Program-made: the position numbers and the translations under genes
In this document: one piece after another, positions 24,831 to 35,207 of the stretch
Layout of the letters: each line of letters begins with the position of its first letter
Numbering within the stretch: the stretch's first letter is position 1
DNA from: Cryptomeria japonica
Lineage: Eukaryota > Streptophyta > Pinopsida > Cupressales > Cupressaceae
Direction: 5' to 3'
DNA: 64,000 bases
NCBI RefSeq assembly: GCF_030272615.1
Contig: NC_081406.1
Coordinates: 167,844,861 to 167,908,860, forward strand
Notes under the pieces: generated by a model
What the model saw: the letters and a program-made list of their open reading frames with translations, nothing else
What the model was told of the DNA's origin: nothing
Database searches by the model: none

Positions 24831-25211
24831 TGTTAGAGTATTTAGGTATTTACTTGATTAATTAAACAATATTTGTTTAATTATTTAAGTTCCCTTTATC
24901 TCTTTTACACTTAAGCTAACTTTAGGTGCATAATAATTAATTCTTTTATTAATTATTATGTGCAAACCTAGGTTTTCCCTTTTAGGGTTTCTTGACCTAT
25001 TAAAGGTTGAGTTCATTTTTTTCATTGTATGAACAAGAAGGTTTATTGACAATACATTTTTGGAGATTATTGAGCTCTCTCTTTTTTAGCATATTTTTCC
25101 TGTGTATTTGTTATTTCTGTGATTTGCTTCCTTGCTTCTCCTTGTAACAGGTTTTTCAGCTTGCAGAGATCATTTGGGCTCCTATGGTATTGTATTTTCT
25201 CAACTCCAATA
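24831..25211 (+). repeat. N2 5' LTR
   Basis: Begins TGTTAGAGTATTTAGG and ends CAACTCCAATA; the terminal A-T-A replaces the ACA of the 3' LTR. Carries TTAATTAAACAAT-type AT-rich words and a run towards TTGTAACAGG. Confidence 0.9.
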
Positions 25212-25654
25212 TGGTATCAAAGCTTCAGATATGCAACTACTTGTTCTTGTTTTGAGAATTTTTGCATTGGAAGTAGATCTGGGGTTTCAGAAAAAAAAAA
25301 TTTATGTACCTAGGGATAGGCCTTTTTTCTGAGAAGTTTGGGCCTAAATGGACCTCACCATCATGCTCAGAAGGCCCAAAAACCCCTATGGTCATATAAA
25401 TTTGACCTTTTTTGGTTCCTGAGCCTCTGAGTGATTTTTTTCTCCAACACCAAGCCATACGGCCCTAACACGCAGTTCGAGAGAAAAAATTCAAAAAAAA
25501 AAGATTTCCTTTTTACGGTATGCAGGCTGAAATTTGATTTTTTTGTAAAAAATAAAGGAAATTTTTTTTTAAAAGGCGAAGGTTTTTTTTTGTCAATTAA
25601 AAAAATAAATTTTTTTTTTTTTGGGGGGGGTTTTGTTTTTTACGTAGGGTACTG

Positions 25655-26095
25655 GGTTGACAGTCCGGCCACTGTACGACAACTGGACCTCTTGGTCCAA
25701 CCCCCTGCCGGCCTCAGCCCCAGCGGCCCTCCACCTCCCACTTGCCCGACCCCTGCCGACACTGGCCTTCGGCCACGTCGGCCTCCCTACGGCCCCCACC
25801 GCCACTAGCCTCCCTATAGCCCCCACCTCCCTGGCCACCCACTGTGCCTTCTCGCTGCCGGCCACCCTACCACCCCGCAACTCCTCCGCCGCTGCCTGAC
25901 CATTTCCATCGCCACTGCCGGCCCCTGCAGCCGCCACCCGGCCCGTGCATCCACCACCGCCGCCGAAAACCGCCGCCCAGCTTGGTTGCTACCTGGACAC
26001 AGCCGCCCAACCACCAGGGAGCCACCAGTGCACCACCAAAGTGCCACCCACTGGCCACCTCCACCCGCCAGAGCCACCAGACTACCCCTTCCTCT
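25655..26095. other. GC-rich proline-coding island inside N2
   Basis: A sharply GC-rich block, dominated by CCACC/GCCGCC words, in an otherwise AT-rich window. It lies after long A and T runs (25,490-25,620). Open frames exist on both strands because stops are rare in such composition (Pro/Ala-rich on plus, Gly/Ala/Arg-rich on minus). N1 lacks it. It may be captured host DNA or a fast-evolving element segment; I do not call a gene. Confidence 0.7.
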
Positions 26096-27282
26096 CGTTT
26101 TGAAGGGGGGTTTGGTTTTTTGGCCATATCTTGGGCATACGGAGTCATTTTTTTGAAAACGAATAGGCATCGAAAAGATGGTTCCGAGATGGACCTCATG
26201 GTGTTGGTAATTCTTCCCAATTTTTTTATTTGACTATGTTGTTTTCCAGTCAAAGTGAGGTCTCTGTTTTGCACTTCAGGAGATGTAGAATGAGCATCTG
26301 ACCTCCATTTTTTGAAAAGTTTATATTTTTGGAAAGCATGTGATGTGTAATTTCCAACCATCTGAGTTTTATTTCCAGATTCTACTCTAGGACTGTTTTA
26401 TTCAGTTTTTTTCTTTTCAGCACTCTGGTGGATATCTTGGTTGTTTCAAGTCCTGGGATCTCTTCTTTGAGGAGGATGTCTCTATTTTGATTCTCGTTTC
26501 TATTTCTAGTCTTTTTATCATTGTAGCATTGTATATATGCAAACGCACTGAGATAAAGTGCCATCATACATTGTTTACTCGGGATCATGCACATCTTGTG
26601 CCTTGTTGTACATGCACTCCTTATAAAGTGCCATGAGGGGGTTGATGTTTGCTTGTTGTTTGTCATCTTCCTTTGTCCAGTGAGTGTTCCTTCCATGACA
26701 TTCACCTCATGATGTGTGTCAAGTGAGTGTTCCTTCCACGACACCATGTACTTTTCTCAGCACCTTTGATGTTCCTGGTTCTTTGTCATGCAGTTCTTCT
26801 TGGCTTTTATTTTCAGTGTACCTGTCCCTCTCCCTCTTCAGCATTATGGGGAGGTTTGTCTTGTTGGTTCTAATGCTTCCATGGTTCGATTGATCAACTC
26901 TTCAGGATTTGGTTTCTCATGCCATCTGTATCTTTGAGATCATTGTTTGCCTTGTTTGCCATCTGATTTGAGTAGTGTCATTTGAGGGCACTCATAGAGA
27001 TTATAGTCTTCTCTACCTAGTCATGTTCTATTTCAGTGGAGGTTCTTCAGATCAGCAGTTTCTCAGAGACAGTGTTTGTATCTATTTCATGCTTCAGTGG
27101 TGTTCTTTTTATCTCTTTTTGGAGTAGAGTTTTTTCCCACGTGGTTTTCTCTATTTCTTCATTTCATAGAGATTTCATTGTATTTGGGTACTTGATCAAG
27201 CCTTGTTGCCAAGACCCATCTTTCATGCTTTCAGTAGTTGTTCTAGGTTTTAGCTTCTCCCCCAGTCTAGCTTAAGGGGGGG

Positions 27283-27663
27283 TGTTAGAGTATTCAGGTA
27301 TTTACTTGATTAATTAAACAATATTTATTTAATTATTTAAGTTCCCTTTATCTCTTTTACACTTAAGCTAACTTTAGGTGCATAATAATTAATTCTTTTA
27401 TTAATTATTATGTGCAAACCTAGGTTTTCCCTTTTAGGGTTTCTTGACCTATTAAAGGTTAAGTTCATTCTTTTCATTGTATGAACAAAAAGGTTTATTG
27501 ACAATACATTTTTGGAGATTATTGAGCTCTCTCTTTTTTAGCATATTTTTCTTGTGTATTTGTTCTTTCTGTGATTTGCTTCCTTGCTTCTCCTTGTAAC
27601 AGGTTTTTCAGCTTGCAGAGATCATTTGGGCTCCTGTGGTGTTGTATTTTCTCAACTCCAACA
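27283..27663 (+). repeat. N2 3' LTR
   Basis: Begins TGTTAGAGTATTCAGG after the purine tract and ends CAACTCCAACA at the CACTT duplication. Same length as the 5' LTR. Confidence 0.9.
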
Positions 27664-29123
27664 CACTTGACATCAAATTTTCTGATATCCTCATCTCTTT
27701 TGATATAACATTTGTTTCCAAAGTTTCTAAAATATCTAACTATAGGAACATGACCAAACCATAACTCATAAGGGGTCTTACCGGAATCACCTTTTATATA
27801 CACCCGATTGAATGTGTACATAATGGTGCTAACAACTTCTCTCCAATAGATATGTGGAATATTTCCTTCAATCATCATATTCCTAGCAGCATCCAAAATA
27901 GTTTTCTTCTTCCTTTCAACAACTCCATTCTGCTAGGGGGTTCACAGAGAATATAACTATCTCCTAATTCCATGCTCTTCACAAAAGGAATTAAACTCAT
28001 CAAAGTTAAATTATCCTCCTCTATTAGATCTTAGACACTTCTGCTTCAATCCTATATCTATCTCCACCCTAGCTTTGAATATTTTTAATTTCTCCAATGC
28101 TTCAGAATTCTCCCTTATAAAAGTGACCCACATCATTCTAGAGTAGTCATCAATTACAAAAATAAAGTATCTATCACCCTACAAGACTATCAACCTAAAA
28201 GGACCACATAAACCAGCATGCACAAGATCTAATATCCCATTAGATGTATATTGTTTCCTCTTGAATGAAATTCTTGTTTGCTTTCCCAATTGACATTCTT
28301 TACACACTAGATTAGTAGGCTTCACTATCTTAGGCAAATCTTTAACAACTTGGATAGAACTTATCTTAACCATGTAGTCAAAATTAACATGGCATATCCT
28401 CCTATGCCACAACCAACTTTCATCAATCTGAACAATCAAACAACTTTTCTCACCAACATTTAGATGAAAGATATTACCTTTAGTTTTAGTTCTTGATGCA
28501 ATTTCTATACTGGAGCTATTCAAGATTTTACATTTCCTATTCTTGAATTGTAAATCATATCCCTTATCAACCATCTATCTAACACTCAAAATAGTATGCT
28601 TCAAACCCTCAACATATAAAATATTGTCAGTATTATGCTTACCATCAAGAGAAATAGAACCTCTACCACATATTACACAATCTTTGTTGTCTCCAAATCT
28701 TACTACACCACCCTCATACCTCTCCATATTCACAAATTTACCTTTATCACTTGTCATGTGATGTGAATAACCACTATCAATCACCCATTCATCTTTCTCT
28801 TCAATCTTAGAAACCAAGAATTTCTCTTCAACAATGTAGTTTGTAGAATCAATAGGTATCAAATCATCTTCCTTAATAGCAATGAATACCCACTCATCTT
28901 CTGAATTCCCTTTCTCAAATTCATCATTTGTCACACCTTCATCAACAACATAATAACACTTCTAATATCTATACTTGTGTTTAGGCTTCTAAGTCTTACC
29001 ATACTTTGACACTCTCTCTAGACACCTAGAAACAAAATATCCTATCTTATTACATGAAAAATATTTCAAAGGTAACTTCCCTTCATACTTACTATCTCCC
29101 TTAGGCAATCTTCTGGCAATAAG
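27664..29123 (-). pseudogene. Copia polyprotein: zinc knuckle, protease and integrase
   Basis: In minus-strand order: a decayed gag zinc knuckle (FSCNKIGYFVSRC, in which the first Cys and the His are lost), the protease site WVIDSGYSHHMTS (family: DSGAS.HM), a GAG-pre-integrase/zinc region (WHRRICHVN ... CKECQLGK), then the integrase core. The first catalytic Asp region reads HAGLCGPF where the family has (H)(T)DLCGP, so that Asp is lost; VIDDYSRMMWV (second Asp) and NGVVER (Glu) remain. The C-terminal part (IYWREVVSTIMYTFNR, TPYELWFGHVP) runs to N2. Several TAG/TGA stops. Confidence 0.88.
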
Positions 29124-29219
29124 TGTTAGGATTCTCAAAGATATTGAGAGGTGGGGGGGGAGGGGGGGGGGGGGGAGGTGAGGGGGCGATGTGAATCAGT
29201 ATCTTTGGGAATCCTAATA
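29124..29219 (+). repeat. Aberrant 5' terminus of the S element (inverted LTR end)
   Basis: Instead of TGTTGGCAAATG, the element starts TGTTAGGATTCTCAAAGATA, the reverse complement of the 3' end of its own LTR. A G-rich run (29,153-29,185) follows, then GAATCAGTATCTTTGGGAAT ending CCTAATA at the primer site. So the 5' end is a foldback made of the last about 50 bp of the LTR in inverted orientation plus the normal last about 23 bp. The about 730 bp of upstream LTR are missing. Confidence 0.88.
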
Positions 29220-29221
29220 AT

Positions 29222-29234
29222 TGGTATTAGAGCC
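29222..29234 (+). promoter_or_regulatory. Primer-binding site of the S element
   Basis: TGGTATTAGAGCC, one mismatch from the canonical plant tRNA-iMet-complementary TGGTATCAGAGCC, starting three bases after the LTR end. Confidence 0.85.
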
Positions 29235-29290
29235 TGGTCCTCTATTTTCAAAATCCTATCAGCTTGAGGAAGATTCTGACACCGGTAGAG

Positions 29291-30363
29291 ATGGAAAATT
29301 TGAGAAAGCAATTGGAAATAACTCTTTCAGATTATGATGCAGAAAAGTTGAAGAATATGAAACTTGAAGATGATCTGAAGACTGCATAGGAAATCATTCA
29401 AGGACTTCAAGAAAATCTCACTATTGCTAGGAACAAAAGAAGACAACTTTTTGAGAAGATGCAAAGTGATGATGGTGAAAAAGAAACTCTCAATGACCTT
29501 GTGAACAAATTGAGACAAGAAAATAGCAATATGAGGAATGAGATGCAAGATATGACTATGAGGTTTTGTAAAGACATTGAAGACAGAAAGAAGAATGAAG
29601 ATGACTTGGTTAGAAGACTAAATGATTCTGGAATGAAAACACAAGACTCAATCATGAAAATTATATGTTGAAGACAGATTTAATGCATACACAAAATGAT
29701 AGAACTGAACTCATGAGACAGAAAGGGATCTTGGAAAATGAGTTGGCTGCTGCAAATCAACACTAAGAGAAATTCAAGAAAATTTATGAGGAACTTGATA
29801 ACATGCTAAAGAATCAAAAACCTAATGTAGGTACAAATGGCCTTGGCTTTGAAGTTGGTGAAAGCTCCGGTATTGCAAACAATCATGATCATAGTAAACC
29901 AGTAAGACAACCTAATGCTTACAAATTCGATGGGATATTCTTTAACTGTAACAAGTATGGTCATAGAGAAAATCAATGTAGATCTAGAAACTATCAGAAC
30001 ACTAATGCACCCACCAGTCAATGTTCTAAATGCAACAAAATTGGTCACAACTCAAAAAACCGCCGAATGAATGTAAGATGTTATGTTTGTGGAAGATTTG
30101 GACACTTATCTAATCAATGCAGAACATATACCGACATAGGATATGGAAAAGCTATTCAGAAAAACAATGTGACTTGTTATGCTTGTAACAAGAATGGACA
30201 TATTGCAAAATTTTGTAGAAGTAAGGCATCACCAACAAATAACAAAGGACCCAATTTGAAAGGTAAAGAAAAAGTTAAAGAAGTAAAGCAAGAATTTTCA
30301 AAACAATGGATTAGAAAGTCAGATCAGAATGTTAGTGAAGCTATTCCTTCTTTGGTAGAATAG
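29291..30363 (+). pseudogene. S-element ORF1: coiled coil with four CCHC zinc knuckles
   Basis: Starting from ATG 29,291 (MENLRKQLEITLSDYDAEKL), the first about 150 codons are Glu/Lys/Leu-rich and heptad-like. After a frameshift near 29,655 the frame (29,803-30,363) has four knuckles: FNCNKYGHRENQC, CSKCNKIGHNSKN (last Cys lost), CYVCGRFGHLSNQC and CYACNKNGHIAKFC. Such knuckles bind RNA in Gag. A capsid domain is not recognised. Internal stops TAG (29,390 area) and TAA (29,764 area) plus the frameshift show decay. It ends in TAG at 30,361. Confidence 0.8.
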
Positions 30364-30705
30364 AGTATCACTCCATTTGCAAGAGATTCTTCATCTAACT
30401 GAAAAGAAACCTTTTTGGGGTTATGGCAACAAATTGAAAAACATGTTAATTTACCCTCAGTTGATGGTGAGAAGTTGGATTACTTCTTTACCGGTAGATG
30501 TATTAAGTTTCACTTAACCGACAGGCATTAAATGTGGTAGTTGAAGGAAATAACATTATAAAGCAAGTGTTTTTGGCTCTTTTCATTCACCGAGCATTCA
30601 AACATCCTTAGAGTGCGAAAATCCCGAGCGAAGGCATCCACAATGAAAAGAGAAGCAAATCATCCAAGCACTCATACCTAAAGGCAAATTAAGGTATTTA
30701 TAACA

Positions 30706-33700
30706 ATGGCTTCCTCCTCTGCACCTAAATTCATTGCAACCCCTACTATAATTGAAGTTCTTAAGTGCCCTAGACCTGTATTTAAGATCATACCCAAAAT
30801 TGCGAAGAAAGATGCTACCCTACGAGCATTTTCAAAAATACCCAAAGGAGTTGTATATGTTGAGGATCCTAGAATTTATATACATTGTCATATCGAAGAA
30901 CTAGGTGATGATGAGATCAAGAACATGTATAGGACTAGTATATGTGATGTAAATGGAAATGTGAAATCAGAACATAAGATAGTTGAAACCCTATGTTTTG
31001 TGGAAATTCTTAGTATCCTTGATTTTCCAAAAGATGTTATAAGGATTGTGTTAAGCAAAGTACATGGGGAGTTCTTTTGGTTGGACTCTATTCATAAGAT
31101 AACAAAAGAGGCAGTTAGGGCAGTGGCAGGCTTACCTTCCACCAGTAGCAGGCCTGACAAGACTAAAAAGGTTCCTAATGACACTGTAATGACCCTAACT
31201 AGTGCAACTTATGACAAGAGATCCTTGAGAGTCAACGATGTAAAGGACATCAATGTAAAATTCATTAGCATGATTCTTGGATACAAGGTTACACATGCCA
31301 ACAGATTAAACTCTGTTTCTAGCTTATGTATCAAAAGTGCCTATGACATGGTAAACAACAATGCAAAGATTGACATATGTGAATGGTTGAAAGATGAACT
31401 AATGGACAATCTAAAAATAAATAAAAGGGGACAAGAAAGGGACATTCAGATTTGGCAGCTTACTTGTATGTCTACTACTATATATTACCAAGGAAGTTCC
31501 CAGTATAGGTAGAAAGGATTTTGGATTCGACATACTGGTAGGAAAACAACTTCTGAATATGCTAAAAAACATGGGAGATGACAGAGAAGAACATAAATGA
31601 ACATTTTTCAGGCATTAAAGGCTAGAATGAAAACTAGAATAAGGCCATCTCAAGCTATAGTTGACAAATATCAAAAGGAGATATGCTTTGTAATAAAGAA
31701 AGATGAAATATGGATGGAGGCAGTAGTCCCAAGGACTATTTGGGTTACAGAGATGTGATATGAGGCAGATGAGAACATAATTGAAACTTATGCAAAAGCC
31801 CTCCTAGAAGCCCCTAAAGAACCAACAGAAAAAGTATTTGGAAATGCAGAAACAATTGAAAGCAAAATCCAATCATAGAAAAGGATAAAGAAAACTGAAC
31901 AGACAGTTAGAAAAGGGACAAGGTAGGCAAAAGAAATCAAGGAAGACATATTAAATAAAATTGGTATTAAGGAGAGCAATCTAGAAGGATTACAACCAGA
32001 AACACATCTTTCATCGGTTGCTACCTACTCTGATAGTGAAATACTGACAGAGTTCAAAAGGGTAGAAAGAAAACCATCACCGATACCCTCTCATGCACCC
32101 AAGAGAACAAGACAGAAACAACAGGCAATTAGGCTTCCGACAAAGAAGATGACACCAAGAAAGAAGAAAGAAAAACAAGCTATCCCTCCACTTGATAATC
32201 TTTTAAATGAGATAATTGAAGATGGTAACTTATCCAATATTAGAAAGTTGTATAACACACTCTCAAATGATGAAAAAGAAAGCATAGAAAATAGTGTTAT
32301 CCTACACTTGGATATTTCCAAGAAATTTTTGATTGAGGTTGTAGATGATTTACCCAATGAGTTGTATAGAAGGTTAGAAGCTAGAAGAGTAGCAATTGTT
32401 GAATTTGATAAAAAGATGAAGGTAGAGAAACTACTAGTAGTTCACCTAGGGAATTCAATAGAAGAGATATATGAACTAATAAGTGAGGCAAACCAAGCAG
32501 TATTCTCAACCAGTCACTGGTATGTAGCACTAATGGCTGGCAGAGTTAATGAGATATCAGAAGAAACAACAGATACGTGGGATATATTCTTTGTTGAGAA
32601 AGAGAAACAAGAAGAGCTTAAGACACCAAAGACCTTAAAAGTCTACCAAAAGGTTAAGGATAAGGGTAAAGGTAAGGTAGGTTGTCCTCCAAGCATAAAG
32701 GTAATAGACAACTTACCCCCACCTCCTTCTGATACTCCACCGAAGATAAATGTTGTAAATGTTGATACTCCACCGGAAACAGAGAGTATGGAGACAACAC
32801 ATGAGGACACAAATCCTGATTCAGAGGTGTTGTATACAATGAATATCGACACACAGGAAGTCAACATTGTGGTGGACAAGGAAACAAGTGAGAAGAGTAA
32901 TGTGGCAGCTGAGCCACCAGCAGAAAATATTACAGTTGGAAATATTGAAATTGGGGTTGAGCAACAAACTGAACAGTCAAATGATCCCTTGGATACTGGT
33001 AAGGCAGATACCACTAGTGTACATACCAATATACCTATTGAGCAACCAGCAACTGATGAAACATCTATTGAGATACCGGCAATAGACAGTACAAAGGTAA
33101 GCATAGAGAAACTGGTAGGAAAACTAGAGTCACAATCAGAGAAATTGACAGTGGAAAGCTCTGAGAAGAAGACAAAGGTACACACAGAGAAATCAGAAGA
33201 GAAGAAGGTTGAGGTAAAGGTTCAAACAAAGATTGTGCCACCGACATCAACTAAGAAACCAAAACCATTGCTTGTAGAAATGCAGACTCAAACTGACCTA
33301 CCAAAGGTCACCATAAGCAAAGAGGTTCCTCACACCAGCGGACTACAAATAGTTAAGGAAGTTGGTCAATCATATGGTTCTCCACTGATAGAATTCTGGC
33401 CAAAAAATGTAACAAAGGTATTGCTTGATTCAATTAAGAAAATAACTGGTTCCAATGCACTTGCATATAAGGCAATAGATGATACCATTCCAATTTTGAA
33501 GATGATTGCACCCAAGTGTAACATAAGAAACAAAGATTCTTTAAGCCAATTAGACACATTGTCTAAGTATATAACCGGCAACCTACTAACAATTGATCAG
33601 ATCAATGAGGAGACCTTCAGTGAGAAAATGAATAAAGAGAAGGAAAAATTCTTTGAGGAGATAGTGAAGAAGTGTACAGAACATATTGAATCATTATTAC

Positions 33701-34206
33701 CGGTACTAGGCAAGACAATTTTGGACTTCAAGAAACTGTACAGAGATTCATGCAAAACAAACATTTTGACAGAAGATATAGACACAGAGATCAACAAAGC
33801 ATAGAAGGAAATCAATAATATTGCTGACAATTTAATAGGTTCATCTGACTCCATATCAGCAATAGAATAGGAAATTGCAGGATTTGAAGAGAAAATAGAA
33901 AAACTTGAAAAAGATAAGGGGAGAATAAAGTTTAAGGAAAAGGAACTGAAATGCAGACTAGGTCCTAAACTAGATATCCTCATCTCTTTGATAAAAGAGA
34001 TTTCTAAGGCTCTTTTTCTAGGACTTAAGACACCGGAAGAGAAAATGCACATACTCACCGGTACCATCCAAAGGACTGAAGCAACACTAAAGGACAGTGA
34101 AAGGTTCTATAATAGCCTAAATTTTGCATTAGCGGATCTTTATCAGATTGTAACCCACCGGTTACAGGGATCCAGACCACAACTACACTCAATTGACATT
34201 GAATGA
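30706..34206 (+). pseudogene. S-element ORF2: giant ORF of unknown function
   Basis: A single reading frame of 1,167 codons, from MASSSAPKFIATPTI to the TGA at 34,204, interrupted by eight in-frame stops (31,510; 31,579; 31,594; 31,756; 31,876; 31,924; 33,802; 33,868) but by no frameshift. Open parts are 268 codons (30,706-31,512) and 551 codons (32,149-33,804). The N-terminal third looks globular (ILDFPKDVIRIVLSK, RAVAGLPSTSSR); the middle is Lys-rich, then a long Thr/Glu/Pro-rich acidic linker (32,690-33,300); the C-terminal part is helical and coiled-coil-like (33,600-34,130). No RT, protease, integrase or transmembrane segment. It occupies the place of pol or of an env-like extra ORF. Confidence 0.75.
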
Positions 34207-34425
34207 CAACCTTTGTCATTGATGCCAAAGGGGGAGTAGTAGAGGATGAGAAAAAGGAGTAAGGAAAATGTATGACAGAAGAGATCATCTGCTCAGGGGG
34301 AGCACACAATTTTGGAACAGACAGTTTTGGTAAGACATTTTTGGTAAGATTTTTGGACAACACGTTTTGGATACACTTTTTGGGTTTTTCTCATGAGTGT
34401 TGTCATTAATGCCAAAGGGGGAGAT
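34207..34425 (+). other. S-element 3' UTR with two purine tracts
   Basis: GATGCCAAAGGGGGAG at 34,220-34,235 and ATGCCAAAGGGGGAGAT at 34,409-34,425; the second abuts the LTR and is the likely primer for plus-strand synthesis. The duplication spans about 190 bp. Confidence 0.8.
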
Positions 34426-35207
34426 TGTTGGCAAATGCACAATCCAATGAGAAATTATAGGTGATTGAAGGTATTGTCATTGATGGCAACCTTACAATCC
34501 TATGACACCGACAGGCACTGACACTGACAAACTCTACACCGGCATACAGTTCACCGATAGCAAAAAGATTGATTACTGACACCCTAAGCTGACAGGATTT
34601 TGTTTATTACATAATGCATTTAATTGTAATATCTTTTGTAAGACGACATGGCATATTGTAAATAAGACTCATATAAGTATGAGATCTTGAAAGATCATTT
34701 TGCAAGAAGATATATGAAAAAGGATAGGACATGGATATGAGCGAATATTGATGTAATGTTTATGATTATTGCAAGAGCTTAAACCGATACTGAATCTGGC
34801 ACAGCAGATGCTTTTTGTAGCAGTACATCACTTTGGATTTCTATAATCCACTTTTGTAAGTCAGTGAGACTTCCTTTGTAATTGAGCAATGAGCTCTAGG
34901 CAGTGAGCCATCCTGCATGTGCATGCACCATCTTTTGTAGTAATATTTACTTATTGGCCAGTGAGCGAATATTGTGGGTCACAAATCCCACCGAGGTTTT
35001 TCCCACACCGTGTTTCCTCGCCAAAAATATTGTTTTATGGTGTTCTTTCTATGTTGTGTTTACTGTTCTTATTTACTGCATTAATTCTTGTTTACCGGTA
35101 CACTGTTTTGGAATGCAATTCATTTAATAAGTTCAAAAAATACATTAACCAGTTAGATACTGATTCACCCCCCCCCCCCCTTCTCAGTATCTTTGGGAAT
35201 CCTAACA
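34426..35207 (+). repeat. S-element 3' LTR
   Basis: 782 bp, starts TGTTGGCAAATGCAC and ends GGGAATCCTAACA. Contains the conserved U5-like block (TGAGACTTCC, GAGCTCTAGGCAGTGAGCC, TGCATGTGCATG, CCCACCGAGG) and the GATACTGA/TCAGTATC inverted repeat around 13 C. Confidence 0.92.

Larger units (their letters stand above)
24831..27663 (+). mobile_element. N2: non-autonomous LTR element with a GC-rich insert
   Basis: Exact CACTT duplications (24,826-24,830 and 27,664-27,668). LTRs of 381 bp each (24,831-25,211 and 27,283-27,663) differ at only a few sites, so it is rather young. A tRNA-iMet-type site TGGTATCAAAGC follows the 5' LTR (25,212-25,223); a purine tract CTTAAGGGGGGG precedes the 3' LTR. 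The 2.07-kb internal region encodes no gag or pol, so it must have used proteins from another element. Relative to N1 it has the opposite orientation and additional internal sequence. Confidence 0.92.
29124..35207 (+). mobile_element. S element: LTR retroelement without pol, with aberrant 5' end
   Basis: Exact ATAAG duplications (29,119-29,123 and 35,208-35,212). Removing it restores the copia gag reading ELEALIARRLP, which confirms the boundaries. Order: a 96-bp abnormal 5' end, iMet-type primer site (29,222-29,234), a coiled-coil/zinc-knuckle ORF, a long second frame, duplicate purine tracts, then a full 782-bp 3' LTR. No protease, RT, RNase H or integrase motif is visible in its internal region, so it is non-autonomous. 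S1 (15,733-16,513) is a solo LTR of the same family. Confidence 0.92.

Noticed and set aside
25593-26361. Several overlapping Pro/Ala- and Gly/Arg-rich frames on both strands
   Set aside because: All lie in the GC-rich island where stops are rare; no domain, no frame preferred.
29153-29185. G-quadruplex regulatory element
   Set aside because: The G-run is the inverted poly-C tract of the LTR end; length variation between copies points to slippage rather than a conserved motif.
32643-33185. 180-codon minus-strand frame opposite S-element ORF2
   Set aside because: Ser/Val-rich shadow of the Thr/Glu-rich plus-strand ORF2, which has the coherent frame over 3.5 kb.
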